DNA of 15,535 nucleotides from Betaproteobacteria bacterium (GCA_025362705.1 JANYFH010000416.1:1-15535); one strand, 5' to 3'; shown: positions 1-7,929, counted from the first letter of the stretch. The notes: a model not told the origin generated them from the sequence alone. Program-made: numbers and translations.

Positions 1-2481
1 TTCAACCATCGCTAGATCGATGCGATCATTTGCCGCGTTCTTGACGAACATGCCGTCAATTTTCAAATAGTCCACCGGCAGATTCTTGAGATACGCGAAC
101 GAGGACAGGCCGCTGCCAAAATCGTCGAGCGCAAAGCGGCAGCCGCGTGCCTTCAGTTGCTCCATGAATAACTTGGCGCGCGATAAATTCGAGATGGCGG
201 CGGTCTCGGTGATTTCAAAACAGATCTGCGACGCCGGCGCACCGGTCGCGTCGAGTTCGGCGAGCACGAAGTCCAGAAATGTAGCGTCGCTCAAACTCAA
301 ACCCGAAAGATTTATCGCGAAGCGTGATTGCCTGCACAGCCCCGCCTCGATGCCATATGGGTTAGTGGACAGATGCTTCACGAAGCAATTCAACAATCGC
401 TTGACCACCCAGCGATCCACCGTGGGCATTAACTGGTAGCGCTCGGCGGCAGGAATGAACGCCATCGGCGGGATAACGCGACCTTGCTCGTCTCTCATCC
501 GGAGCAGGACTTCGACATAGTTGTGTTCGCTTTGTTGGCCGCTGATCTGCATGGCTTGTTGCAGAACCAGAAAAAAGCGGTTGTCTTCTACGCAATGCAC
601 CAGCTTTGATGTCCAGCCCACCTCACCGTGGCGCGAGCTCACTTCCTCGTCTTCCATGCGAAATACCTGTACCTGATTGCGGCCTTTGTCCTTGGCCATG
701 AAGCAGGCTGTGTCCGCCGCTGACATCACTGTTTCCACACTCTCACTGTTCACCGAAATTGCCGCCACACCAATGCTGGCACTGACCGAGAACAAACGAT
801 CACGCCAGACGAAACGAAAGCCACGAATGGCATCGAGTAACTGTTCGGCGATCTGGCGCGCACGCACGATGTCGCAACCTTCGAGCAATACGCCAAATTC
901 ATCGCCACCCAATCTTGCCAGCGTATCGGAGCGGCGCATTTTGGCCAGCAGCAAAGACGATAGTTGTTTCAGCAATTCGTCACCTGCCTGATGGCCGCAT
1001 GAATCATTGACGATCTTGAATTGATCGAGATCCAGGTAGAGCATGGCGTGATCGACATTGCGGCTGCGCGTGGCACCGAGCAAACCAGTAAGCAGGTTTT
1101 CAAATTCGCGGCGATTGACGAGCTCAGTCAGCGCGTCGTGGCTCGCGGCCCAGGAAAGGCTATTGGCCAGTTCGCGCGCCTGCGTGACATCACGAAACAC
1201 GAGCACCACGCCGACCAATTGACCATCGCGATTTTTGATTGGCGCGGCCGAATCTTCCACCGAATGTTCGATGCCGTCACGCGTGATCAGCACGGTGTTA
1301 TTGGCCAATCCGGTAATCTCGCCGTGCTTTAGAACGCGGTCAACCGGATTATCCACGCGCTGCCTGTCGTGTTCGGAGACGATATCGAACACCTCTTCGA
1401 TCAACCGGCCCTGTGCGTCAGCCTTGCTCCACCCGGTTAATCTTTCCGCCACCGGATTCAGATAAGTGACGCGACCATTCGCATCGGTCGTGATCATCGC
1501 GTCGCCAATTGAGGCAAGCGTGATCTGCGCCAATTCTTTCTCTTGATGCAGCGCCTCTTCGACCGCCTTGCGGGCGCTGATATCGTTGCCGATCAGCGCG
1601 AATGCAGGCCGGCCGAACTGGCTGCTGTACTGAACGCGTGACTCCACCGGATAAGTGCTGCCGTCCTTGCGCTGCGCAACGATTTCGACGGTAAACGGAA
1701 CCTCGCCACGTGCCAACGGGCCTTGTACGGCGCGCCTGCGTTCATCCGTCCAGTTGAGCGCGAGATCGGCGCCGGTGAGCAATTTCAATTCCTCAAGCAT
1801 GTAGCCCAGATTACGGCGCGCGCCCAGATTCGCATGCAGCACGCAATTCGTTTCGGCGTCAAAAATCACAATTTCATTGAGGGAATTTTCGAGTATCAAT
1901 CCAAGCAGCTCTGCATCGCGTTCAACCCGCCTGCCTTCGAACAAGTGCATCACCACATCAGTCAGGTGGCTCAGGGCAGTACGCTGGGGGTTGGTGAGTG
2001 TTCGCGGTCGCTGATCCATCACGCAAAGTGTGCCGATGGCGTGGCCTGAATTGGTCATCAAGGGCATGCCGGCATAAAAGCGTATTCCGGGATCGAAGCC
2101 GACCATGGGATCATTGAAAAACCGCACGTCGTGCGCTGCGTCGGCGACTTCGAGCGGCTCGGCTGCGGCCACCACACGCCCGCAAAAGCCGATATGCCGG
2201 GCCATCTCGCGCATACCAAGATTGCCGTATACAGACTTGAACCACTGGCGCTCACCGTTGACCAGATTAATCATGGCAAAGGGCGTATCGCAAATCTGCG
2301 CGACCAGTTCAGTGATTTCGTCGTAGATTTCCTCGGTGGCCGAATCGAGCAGGTGATAGCTCTTCAGCGCCGCCAATCGCTCCGTTTCCAACTGTCGCGA
2401 TTGCGCGCCGATCACCCGGCTCGCGTCAGCGGTTTTTGCTACAGATTTACTCGGTGCAGTATCGGCGGAAACGTGAAGCAT
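1..2481 (-). CDS. GAF-PAS-PAS-GGDEF-EAL cyclic-di-GMP signalling protein (3' end outside window)
   Basis: The reading frame is open on the minus strand from a TAA at 2551-2553 to the window edge. I start it at the only in-frame ATG (2481), which gives 827 visible residues. Domains in order: GAF (about 45-180), PAS (about 190-300), second PAS (about 318-432), GGDEF (about 445-605) and EAL (from about 640, cut by the edge). The GGDEF signature is intact (residues 525-529), and an RxxD inhibitory I-site lies five residues before it (516-519). The EAL signature reads EVL (657-659). The catalytic pattern is otherwise kept: N724 in AINLSG, EITET (756-760), DDFGSG (786-791) and K807 in LKIDG. By family knowledge it could both make and hydrolyse cyclic di-GMP under control of the GAF and PAS sensors. 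It has no obvious membrane segment, so it is probably cytoplasmic. It lies 125 nt downstream of the ECF sigma/cupin pair on the same strand and may share its regulation (inference). The start is uncertain because the Shine-Dalgarno (CCAGGAC) is weak. Confidence 0.93.
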   Translation of the reverse strand, partial: MLHVSADTAPSKSVAKTADASRVIGAQSRQLETERLAALKSYHLLDSATEEIYDEITELVAQICDTPFAMINLVNGERQWFKSVYGNLGMREMARHIGFCGRVVAAAEPLEVADAAHDVRFFNDPMVGFDPGIRFYAGMPLMTNSGHAIGTLCVMDQRPRTLTNPQRTALSHLTDVVMHLFEGRRVERDAELLGLILENSLNEIVIFDAETNCVLHANLGARRNLGYMLEELKLLTGADLALNWTDERRRAVQGPLARGEVPFTVEIVAQRKDGSTYPVESRVQYSSQFGRPAFALIGNDISARKAVEEALHQEKELAQITLASIGDAMITTDANGRVTYLNPVAERLTGWSKADAQGRLIEEVFDIVSEHDRQRVDNPVDRVLKHGEITGLANNTVLITRDGIEHSVEDSAAPIKNRDGQLVGVVLVFRDVTQARELANSLSWAASHDALTELVNRREFENLLTGLLGATRSRNVDHAMLYLDLDQFKIVNDSCGHQAGDELLKQLSSLLLAKMRRSDTLARLGGDEFGVLLEGCDIVRARQIAEQLLDAIRGFRFVWRDRLFSVSASIGVAAISVNSESVETVMSAADTACFMAKDKGRNQVQVFRMEDEEVSSRHGEVGWTSKLVHCVEDNRFFLVLQQAMQISGQQSEHNYVEVLLRMRDEQGRVIPPMAFIPAAERYQLMPTVDRWVVKRLLNCFVKHLSTNPYGIEAGLCRQSRFAINLSGLSLSDATFLDFVLAELDATGAPASQICFEITETAAISNLSRAKLFMEQLKARGCRFALDDFGSGLSSFAYLKNLPVDYLKIDGMFVKNAANDRIDLAMVE

Positions 2482-2606
2482 GTCCTGGCTCGCGCAATGA
2501 GCGACAACATCGTCGGGTTCATCGCGTGAGTCGGCGTGAGGGCCGCTGCCTTACAGCTGGGACGTGGCGAATTCTGTTGCGGGGTACGAATCGACGGCGT
2601 GGCGCT

Positions 2607-3119
2607 TCAGCGCGAGGCGGTCAGCTCCGAGGCGTGTCGCTTCAAGCTATGGCTACGCACAAAAATCAGGCAGCCTTCCGGACTGTGAATGACGCCGTGG
2701 CGGGCACCCTTGCGGATCATGTGGTAATCGCCGCAATTTATCCTGACGTCATCGAGATAACACCAGCCGTCCATGATGATCGCTTCTTCATCGCCAGATT
2801 GCATGTGCGCCGGAATGCTGCCGCCGGGACCGAATCGGGCCAGCCACGAGCGGGTTGCGCCGTCGTCCTGCAACACTTTCATTTCGACGTTGGGCGCGAA
2901 AGTGAACCAGCTGCCTTCGTCAGCGCGCACGACCAGCATATCAGCGGCGGCCGTATTTGCGCGATCTTCTGCTGCCATTTTGCCGACGCGCGCCAGCAAA
3001 GATTTTTTCATCGACGCCTGCTGCCGTGATGAAGGCGACGTGATTGGCAAACCAGCCAGCATCTCGGTCAAGAGGTCTTCGGGAAATGGCGATTCCGCGG
3101 ATTTGCGATTCGCGTTCAT
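2607..3119 (-). CDS. ChrR-like cupin protein, probable anti-sigma factor
   Basis: A 170-residue protein whose C-terminal half (about 60-158) is a ChrR-type cupin. It shows PGGSIPAH (98-105), EE (111-112), the GDY turn (130-132), ARHGVIHSPEGCLIF (139-153) and the family's typical spacing. In ChrR this domain binds metal and senses oxidative stress, while an N-terminal zinc domain holds the sigma factor. Here the first 60 residues show no HxxxCxxC zinc motif. The second His of the cupin HxH is Gln (H105-M-Q107), with H141 and an acidic pair retained. The ATG overlaps the sigma-factor stop by 4 nt (ATGA), and AGGAGA lies 7 nt upstream inside the sigma gene, so translation is probably coupled. 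Context makes an anti-sigma role likely, but the missing zinc domain means it could instead be a metal or redox cupin that modulates the sigma factor differently. Confidence 0.85.
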   Translation of the reverse strand: MNANRKSAESPFPEDLLTEMLAGLPITSPSSRQQASMKKSLLARVGKMAAEDRANTAAADMLVVRADEGSWFTFAPNVEMKVLQDDGATRSWLARFGPGGSIPAHMQSGDEEAIIMDGWCYLDDVRINCGDYHMIRKGARHGVIHSPEGCLIFVRSHSLKRHASELTASR

Positions 3120-3799
3120 GGCAATTCTCCTGTCGTCGAAGCGGAACCCAGCGATTTCCGAAGGACATCGAGGGCGCGGCGAATATGTGTTTTTACGGTA
3201 CCCAGCGGCAGGCCCATATGCTCGACTATTTCCGAGTGCGTGAAGCCGCGAAAAAATGCCAGCGACAACAACTGGCGCTGCAATGGATTCAATTTTTCCA
3301 GCGCCGCATGAAGCGCGGTTCCTGCCTGCGCGGCCGCCAGCAAATCCTCGGGCTGGCGTTGCGTTGATTCCGGCTCGGAAACCAGCTCGTAAGGTTCTGG
3401 GTGGCTGAACGCCTCATCCTGACGGCGCAGCAGATCGAGTGCGCGGCTGCGCGCAATGACCAGCAGCCAGCCCAGCACCTTGCCGCGCTCATCGTCGTAG
3501 CGGTACGCGTCACGCCACACTTGCACGAACACGTCGGAAACGACCTCCTCGGCAAGATCCGCGCGGCGGACAATTCGTAGTGCCACGCTGTAAACGCGAC
3601 TGACAGTGAGGTCGTAAAAACGTCCGAGCGCCGATTGGTTCTGCTCGCAGATTCCCTCGAGGCACTCGCGCAACGCGTTGTCATCTTCTGCCGGCGGCAA
3701 TGCGTCCAGGGCAGGCGTGTTTCGCGTCGGCGCGGGATTCGGCTTTGCACGTGGTGTTGATCGCGTTCTGGCGGTACTCGCTGATCGGTTCGGGTTCAT
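3116..3799 (-). CDS. ECF-family RNA polymerase sigma factor
   Basis: A 227-residue sigma-70-family ECF factor. Region 2 spans about 57-127 (ALGRFYDLTVSRVYSVAL, then DLAEEVVSDVFVQVW and GWLLVIARSRALDLLRR). Region 4 spans about 163-216, with a helix-turn-helix (GFTHSEIVEHMGLPLGTVKTHIRRAL). It would redirect RNA polymerase to a stress regulon when released by the cupin protein encoded immediately downstream. The open frame continues back to 4021, but the extra 74 residues are unlike any sigma N-terminus and run into the divergent promoter region, so I start at ATG 3799. Other in-frame ATGs at 3853 (after AGAGG) and 3835 remain possible. The first 40 residues are low-complexity and rich in Pro, Ala, Arg and Thr, so the true start could even be a little later. 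Its target promoters cannot be told from this window. Confidence 0.93.
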   Translation of the reverse strand: MNPNRSASTARTRSTPRAKPNPAPTRNTPALDALPPAEDDNALRECLEGICEQNQSALGRFYDLTVSRVYSVALRIVRRADLAEEVVSDVFVQVWRDAYRYDDERGKVLGWLLVIARSRALDLLRRQDEAFSHPEPYELVSEPESTQRQPEDLLAAAQAGTALHAALEKLNPLQRQLLSLAFFRGFTHSEIVEHMGLPLGTVKTHIRRALDVLRKSLGSASTTGELP

Positions 3800-3806
3800 A
3801 CCGGTC

Positions 3807-3812
3807 AGTATA
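3807..3812 (-). promoter_or_regulatory. Possible -10 box (TATACT) for the sigma-factor gene
   Basis: TATACT on the minus strand lies 7 nt before ATG 3799, so transcription would begin at or next to the start codon and give a leaderless message. No convincing -35 box is seen at the usual distance (the hexamer there reads ATGCCG). There is also no clear Shine-Dalgarno before this ATG. This is a weak call. Confidence 0.2.
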
Positions 3813-3944
3813 AACGGGTCATTCGATAACGGCATTGTCCAGACTGTCGACATGGGGCCTCTGGGAAGGGGAGATGCACTTTTGGCGCAAAAAAACACTA
3901 CGCGGGATTCAGGCACCTGGATGTGGGGCAACACCGAATTTGCT

Positions 3945-3959
3945 GCCCGAAAAGCGGGC
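3945..3959. repeat. Short hairpin GCCCG-AAAAG-CGGGC in the divergent intergenic region
   Basis: A 5-bp perfect stem with a 5-nt loop lies in the 223-nt gap between the sigma gene and the EamA gene. On the plus strand it is followed after six bases by a run of five T. No plus-strand gene ends nearby, so it is not an obvious terminator. It could be a leader hairpin upstream of the transporter, or chance. Confidence 0.25.
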
Positions 3960-4022
3960 TTCGTCGTTTTTGACCCGTGAGATACTCGCTTTGCCTGAAA
4001 ATACCACCTCCGCACCAGCACA

Positions 4023-4907
4023 ATGACCGCCGCCGACCTTACCCGCCTTATCAGCCTTGCTGCCCTCTGGGGCGGCTCTTACAGCTTCATGCGCGCGGTC
4101 GCGCCGACCTTTGGCGGCATCGGCACGATGTGGCTGCGCATCTCCATCGCCGGTGTCGTACTGTTCGTTTACGCGCTCGCAACGCGTGAAGATCTGCAAT
4201 TTGGAAAATGGTGGAAACAATATCTGTTCATCGGCTTGCTCAATTCGGCGTTGCCGTTTGCGCTGATTGCGTTCGCCATGAAAACGTTGCCGGTGAGCTA
4301 TGGTGCGATCCTGAATACGATGTCGCCGTTTTTCGCCGTGCTGTTCGCCGCCGGGATGCTGGGCGAGCGACTTACCGTGCTGCGCCTATTTGGCATGGCG
4401 TTAGGTCTGGCCGGTGTCGCGACCATCATCAATCTGGGGCTAATTGCATTGAATGCGGAGACGCTCACCGCCGCCGCCGCGAGCTTCATGGCGACCTGCT
4501 CGTACGGCTTCATCATCGTCTACACCAAGAAATACACCAAGGCCGCTCCCCAGCTCGGCATCGCCGTGGGCACATTGCTATTGCCTGCCTTGCTGGTCGC
4601 GCCGTTGGGTCTGCTGTCGATTCCACACGTCATGCCGACCGGCAATGTGGTGCTGTCGCTGCTGGGACTCGCCGTTCTGTGTAGTTCCATCGCTTACCTG
4701 CTGTACTACCGCCTCATTCGCGATCTCGGCCCCACCAAGGCAATATCGGTGACGTTTCTGATTCCGGTATTTGGCGCGCTCTGGGGTTCGATCTTTTTCG
4801 GTGAGACGATCAATGGCGGCGCGTTTTTCGGCGGCGTGATCGTGTTGATTGGTGTGGCGTTGGTGCTGGGCTTGCTGCCGTTAAGTCGTCAATCGACAAA
4901 AACGTAG
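4023..4907 (+). CDS. EamA-domain drug/metabolite transporter (DMT superfamily permease)
   Basis: A 294-residue, strongly hydrophobic protein with about ten predicted membrane helices arranged as two EamA repeats (about 8-140 and 150-284). Family hallmarks visible are ALWGGSYSFMRAVAP near the N-terminus, the helix ending in a conserved ALPFALIAFAM, the repeat-1 end with GERLTVLRLFGMALGLAGV (113-131), and repeat 2 with the parallel GALWGSIFFGE motif followed by GGVIVLIGVALVLG. Length is normal for the family. Members sit in the inner membrane and export amino acids or other metabolites. The substrate cannot be deduced here. It is divergent from the ECF sigma gene and 223 nt away from it. There is no clear Shine-Dalgarno before the ATG, which may mean weak initiation or a start a little downstream. 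Confidence 0.92.
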   Translation: MTAADLTRLISLAALWGGSYSFMRAVAPTFGGIGTMWLRISIAGVVLFVYALATREDLQFGKWWKQYLFIGLLNSALPFALIAFAMKTLPVSYGAILNTMSPFFAVLFAAGMLGERLTVLRLFGMALGLAGVATIINLGLIALNAETLTAAAASFMATCSYGFIIVYTKKYTKAAPQLGIAVGTLLLPALLVAPLGLLSIPHVMPTGNVVLSLLGLAVLCSSIAYLLYYRLIRDLGPTKAISVTFLIPVFGALWGSIFFGETINGGAFFGGVIVLIGVALVLGLLPLSRQSTKT

Positions 4908-4926
4908 AGTGGCTTTGCGCGCGGCG

Positions 4927-4949
4927 TTTCAGACTATTTTGGTCTGAAA
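4927..4949 (+). terminator. Inverted repeat after the transporter gene, possible weak terminator
   Basis: TTTCAGAC and GTCTGAAA form a perfect 8-bp stem around the 7-nt loop TATTTTG. GGCG (4923-4926) and CGCC (4954-4957) could extend it beyond a small bulge. It lies 20 nt after the EamA stop. It lacks a U tract, so intrinsic termination would be weak. It may instead be a transcript-end stabilising hairpin. Confidence 0.35.
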
Positions 4950-5045
4950 GCCTCGCCAAATGGCGATCTGGCTCAATGTTTGCTATGAAGCATGCCTACC
5001 GCCGCGCGATGCTATGCTTCTGCCAATTTCCCACGCAGACTGCAC

Positions 5046-6671
5046 ATGCTACGAATTACCGAACTGCGCTTGCCGCTTGAACACGCCGAGTCCGCGCTTG
5101 AACAAGCGATCCTCAAGAAACTCGATATTGCCAAACCGGCGCTGATCGGGTTTTCGGTTTTCAAGCGCAGCTACGACGCACGCAAGAAAAACGCGCTGCT
5201 GTTTGTCTATAGCGTTGACGTCAGTGTGCACGGTGAAGCGGCGCTGTTAACGCGGCTGCGTGCCGACAAATCGATAGGACCCACGCCGGATACCAGCTAC
5301 CAGTTCGTCGGCCATGCTGCTGGCGGTCTGGCTGTATCTCGGCCCATTGTCGTTGGCTTCGGCCCCTGCGGAATTTTCGCCGCGTTGATCCTCGCGCAGA
5401 TGGGTTTCAAACCGATCGTACTGGAACGCGGCAAACAGGTTCGTGAACGAACGCAGGACACGTGGGGGCTGTGGCGAAAACGGGTGCTGAATCCGGAATC
5501 GAACGTGCAGTTTGGTGAAGGCGGCGCCGGTACTTTTTCCGACGGAAAACTGTACAGCCAGATAAAAGATCCGCGCTTTCTGGGTCGAAAGGTGATGAGC
5601 GAATTTGTCAAAGCCGGGGCGCCACCGGAGATCATGTACGTGAGCAAACCACACGTCGGTACGTTTCGTTTGGTTGGCGTGGTGGAAAAGATGCGCGAGG
5701 AAATTATTGCACTCGGCGGTGAAGTGCGATTCATGCATCGGCTGACTGACTTGCAGATTGAAAATGGTCAGCTACGCGGCGTAACGGTGCTGGATGTCGC
5801 CCACAATCGCACGGAGGAAGTTCGTGCTGACCACGTCGTGCTGGCGCTGGGCCACAGTGCGCGCGATACATTTCAAATGCTCAATGACCGCGGCGTGTTT
5901 CTCGAATCAAAAGCGTTCTCAATCGGCTTTCGGATCGAGCATCCGCAGTCGCTGATCGATCGCGCCCGGCTTGGCATGAATGCGGGCAACGAATTGCTGG
6001 GCGCAGCGGATTACAAATTGGTTCATCACGCCAGTAACGGCCGCAGTGTGTACAGTTTTTGTATGTGCCCCGGCGGCACGGTGGTGGCGGCGACATCGGA
6101 AGCCGGTCGCGTTGTGACCAACGGCATGAGCGAATATTCGCGCAACGAGCGCAACGCCAATGCGGGCATCGTTGTGGGCATTGATCCGCGCGACTATCCC
6201 GGTGGGCCGATGGCGGGAATTGAATTTCAGCGAGCGTGGGAGTCGCGTGCGTTTGAGTTGGGTGGCGGAACCTACGAAGCGCCGGGACAATTGGTTGGTG
6301 ATTTTCTTGCCGGGAAATCTTCCACGCAATTTGGCGCAGTGACGCCTTCGTACAAACCGGGCGTGCATTTGGTCGATCTCGACCACAGCTTGCCGGACTA
6401 TGCGATCACTGCGATCAAAGAAGCGATTCCTGCGTTCGACAAACAGATTCGTGGCTTTGCCATGCATGACGCAATACTCACCGGCGTCGAAACCCGCACC
6501 TCATCGCCGATACGCATTACCCGCAATGAAAATTTTCAGAGCCTCAATGTGCGGGGGCTCTATCCCGCAGGCGAAGGGGCGAGTTACGCGGGTGGAATTT
6601 TGTCGGCGGGTGTGGATGGGATCAAAGTTGCGGAAGCCGTTGCGCGCTCGATATTTTCGGATAACGGTTGA
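5046..6671 (+). CDS. FAD-dependent dehydrogenase of the COG2509 family
   Basis: A 541-residue flavoprotein of the uncharacterised NAD(P)/FAD-dependent oxidoreductase family. A ThiI/ferredoxin-like N-terminal segment (1-95, containing FSVFKRSYDARKK) precedes a Rossmann FAD-binding motif IVVGFGPCGIFAAL (101-114, GxGxxG at 104-109) ending in the acidic LERG. The conserved GEGGAGTFSDGKL follows at about 155, and the C-terminal FAD loop is LYPAGEGASYAGGILSAGVDG (about 508-528). I take ATG 5046 (MLRITELRLP) because homologues start in this way. The upstream in-frame ATG at 4992 would add 18 residues unlike the family. Biochemical function of the family is not established, although members are widespread in bacteria. 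It follows the transporter on the same strand by 138 nt, with a hairpin between, so it is probably a separate unit. No clear ribosome binding site is seen. Confidence 0.92.
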   Translation: MLRITELRLPLEHAESALEQAILKKLDIAKPALIGFSVFKRSYDARKKNALLFVYSVDVSVHGEAALLTRLRADKSIGPTPDTSYQFVGHAAGGLAVSRPIVVGFGPCGIFAALILAQMGFKPIVLERGKQVRERTQDTWGLWRKRVLNPESNVQFGEGGAGTFSDGKLYSQIKDPRFLGRKVMSEFVKAGAPPEIMYVSKPHVGTFRLVGVVEKMREEIIALGGEVRFMHRLTDLQIENGQLRGVTVLDVAHNRTEEVRADHVVLALGHSARDTFQMLNDRGVFLESKAFSIGFRIEHPQSLIDRARLGMNAGNELLGAADYKLVHHASNGRSVYSFCMCPGGTVVAATSEAGRVVTNGMSEYSRNERNANAGIVVGIDPRDYPGGPMAGIEFQRAWESRAFELGGGTYEAPGQLVGDFLAGKSSTQFGAVTPSYKPGVHLVDLDHSLPDYAITAIKEAIPAFDKQIRGFAMHDAILTGVETRTSSPIRITRNENFQSLNVRGLYPAGEGASYAGGILSAGVDGIKVAEAVARSIFSDNG

Positions 6672-6724
6672 GGCTGTTTGACGGGACTGCAGAATTGCGT
6701 TCCCAACTAGCGCTTAGCTATAAG

Positions 6725-6994
6725 TTATGTATCTTCCACTTCGACTGCACCGAACTCGCCCGTAAGGGTCTCGACAAATTGCCCTAAGAACAAAAAATAC
6801 TCCCCGCTTCTATTTGTTCTCAACCCGAACGGCAATACCTCGCAATCAAACGAAAACGCCGGGCCGCTTAGCCGCGTAAACACGAAGAACTCGCCTCGAT
6901 CTTCAACGTTCGCGACATCCGAAAACGTACTCAGGAAGTCCTGCACCTGAGTAGCTGACTTGTACTTGAACCGGAAATCCTGATGAAGGCCCAC
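6725..6994 (-). CDS. Small uncharacterised protein (89 aa)
   Basis: I do not recognise this protein. It is 89 residues, acidic, with alternating hydrophobic and charged stretches (FRFKYKSATQVQDFLSTF, GEFFVFTRLSGPAFSFDCEV, SGEYFLFLGQFVETLTGEFG). These suggest a small alpha/beta fold with no signal peptide or membrane helix. The start is GTG at 6994, with AGGA about 8 nt upstream. It lies 19 nt after the SDR stop in the same orientation, so the two are probably cotranscribed. The composition reads like real protein rather than a shadow frame, and nothing else occupies this stretch. A role in the SDR pathway, or an immunity-like small protein, would be guesswork. Confidence 0.6.
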   Translation of the reverse strand: MGLHQDFRFKYKSATQVQDFLSTFSDVANVEDRGEFFVFTRLSGPAFSFDCEVLPFGLRTNRSGEYFLFLGQFVETLTGEFGAVEVEDT

Positions 6995-7013
6995 GCGTGT
7001 CCTGACGTCGAAC

Positions 7014-7787
7014 CTAGACCGCCGTCATCCCGCCATCGACTGAAAGTATTTGCCCCGTCACGTAGCTGGCCGCGTCAGACGCAAGAAAAATCGCCGGGCC
7101 CATTAAGTCTTCATCTCCGCCCAACCGCCCCATCGGCGTCATGTTCAGAATTTGTTTGTCCAGCACTTTCAATAATCCATCACTCATTTTCGACGGGAAA
7201 AATCCCGGCGCCAACGCGTTCACACGGATGCCGTGTTGCGCCCACTCGGCAGCAAGCGCGCGTGTGAAATTAATTAAACCGCCTTTGCTCGTGTTGTAGG
7301 CAATGGTTTGCATGGGGCCAAGCTGACCGCGCAGACCGGCAACTGACGCCACCGTGATGATGCTGCCGGACTTGTTCGGAATCATGCTTTTCGCGCCGAC
7401 CAGTTGCGTCACCAGCCAGGTGCCAGTGAGATTGATGCCGATGACTTTGTTCCATGCATCGAGCGGATATTTATCTGCCGGCGCACCCCATGAGGCACCG
7501 GCGTTGTTCATCAGGATATCAATGCGGCCAAAATGTTTTATAACCGCATCGACCATCGGCTCGAGCGTGTCCGGTTTGGCCAAATCACTGGCGTGCGTGA
7601 ATACGTCATAACCGGCGGCGGCAAGTTCGGCTTTTGCGTCGGCCAATTCATTTTCTTTGCGCGCACTCAGCGCGAGCTTCGCACCCATCGCGCCTAAGCC
7701 GTGCGCCATCTGCAGCCCCAGGCCGCGTGAACCGCCGGTGATCAACGCGACGCGGCCTGACAGATCAAAAAGTTTTTTCGTACTCAT
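7014..7787 (-). CDS. Short-chain dehydrogenase/reductase (classical SDR)
   Basis: A 257-residue classical SDR. It has the nucleotide motif TGGSRGLG (17-24), the NNAG motif (MNNAGASWG), the catalytic Ser in ITVASVAG, the YxxxK pair as YNTSKGG, and the C-terminal SYVTGQILSVDGGMTAV typical of the 3-oxoacyl-ACP reductase and gluconate 5-dehydrogenase-like groups. It would reduce or oxidise a carbonyl/alcohol substrate with NAD(P)H in the cytoplasm. The substrate cannot be assigned. The ATG at 7787 is chosen because AGGAG lies 8 nt upstream and the protein then begins just before the Rossmann fold (MSTKKLFDLSGRVALITGG). The open frame extends to 7877 but the extra 30 residues lack family character. 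It is divergent from the CBS gene. Confidence 0.95.
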   Translation of the reverse strand: MSTKKLFDLSGRVALITGGSRGLGLQMAHGLGAMGAKLALSARKENELADAKAELAAAGYDVFTHASDLAKPDTLEPMVDAVIKHFGRIDILMNNAGASWGAPADKYPLDAWNKVIGINLTGTWLVTQLVGAKSMIPNKSGSIITVASVAGLRGQLGPMQTIAYNTSKGGLINFTRALAAEWAQHGIRVNALAPGFFPSKMSDGLLKVLDKQILNMTPMGRLGGDEDLMGPAIFLASDAASYVTGQILSVDGGMTAV

Positions 7788-7849
7788 CGCTGTTCTCCTG
7801 TGTATGCCGGTGATTTTGACACGCGCGGGAAAGGCGTATTTGAAGTGGC

Positions 7850-7929
7850 AAACTCTAGAATTGACGCGGATTCCCAAGCATTTATCTCCTACGGAGCCCG
7901 CTAATGCTAGAGTTTAGACAAACAAACTC
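7850..7929. repeat. Three copies of AAACTC/GAGTTT, two in a 9-bp inverted repeat, in the SDR/CBS intergenic region
   Basis: AAACTCTAG (7850-7858) is matched by its exact reverse complement CTAGAGTTT (7907-7915) across 48 nt. A further AAACTC at 7924-7929 forms a 6-bp inverted pair with 7910-7915 across 8 nt. They sit in the 228-nt gap between two divergent transcription units, where operators are expected. No known regulator site is recognised, and an operator role is inference. Confidence 0.4.

Noticed and set aside
2436..3029. A 197-codon plus-strand open frame across the cupin gene
   Set aside because: It lies opposite the well-supported cupin and GAF-PAS genes, is rich in Arg, Ala and His as expected for an antisense shadow of GC-rich coding sequence, and shows no domain.
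3800..4021. N-terminal extension of the ECF sigma gene back to 4021
   Set aside because: The extra 74 residues do not resemble sigma factors and would consume the whole divergent intergenic region up to the transporter start.
4992..5045. Upstream ATG of the FAD-dependent dehydrogenase
   Set aside because: The added 18 residues are not family-like, whereas MLRITELRLP at 5046 is the natural beginning.
5919..6467. A 182-codon minus-strand open frame inside the flavoprotein gene
   Set aside because: It is a shadow frame opposite a gene with clear FAD-binding motifs.
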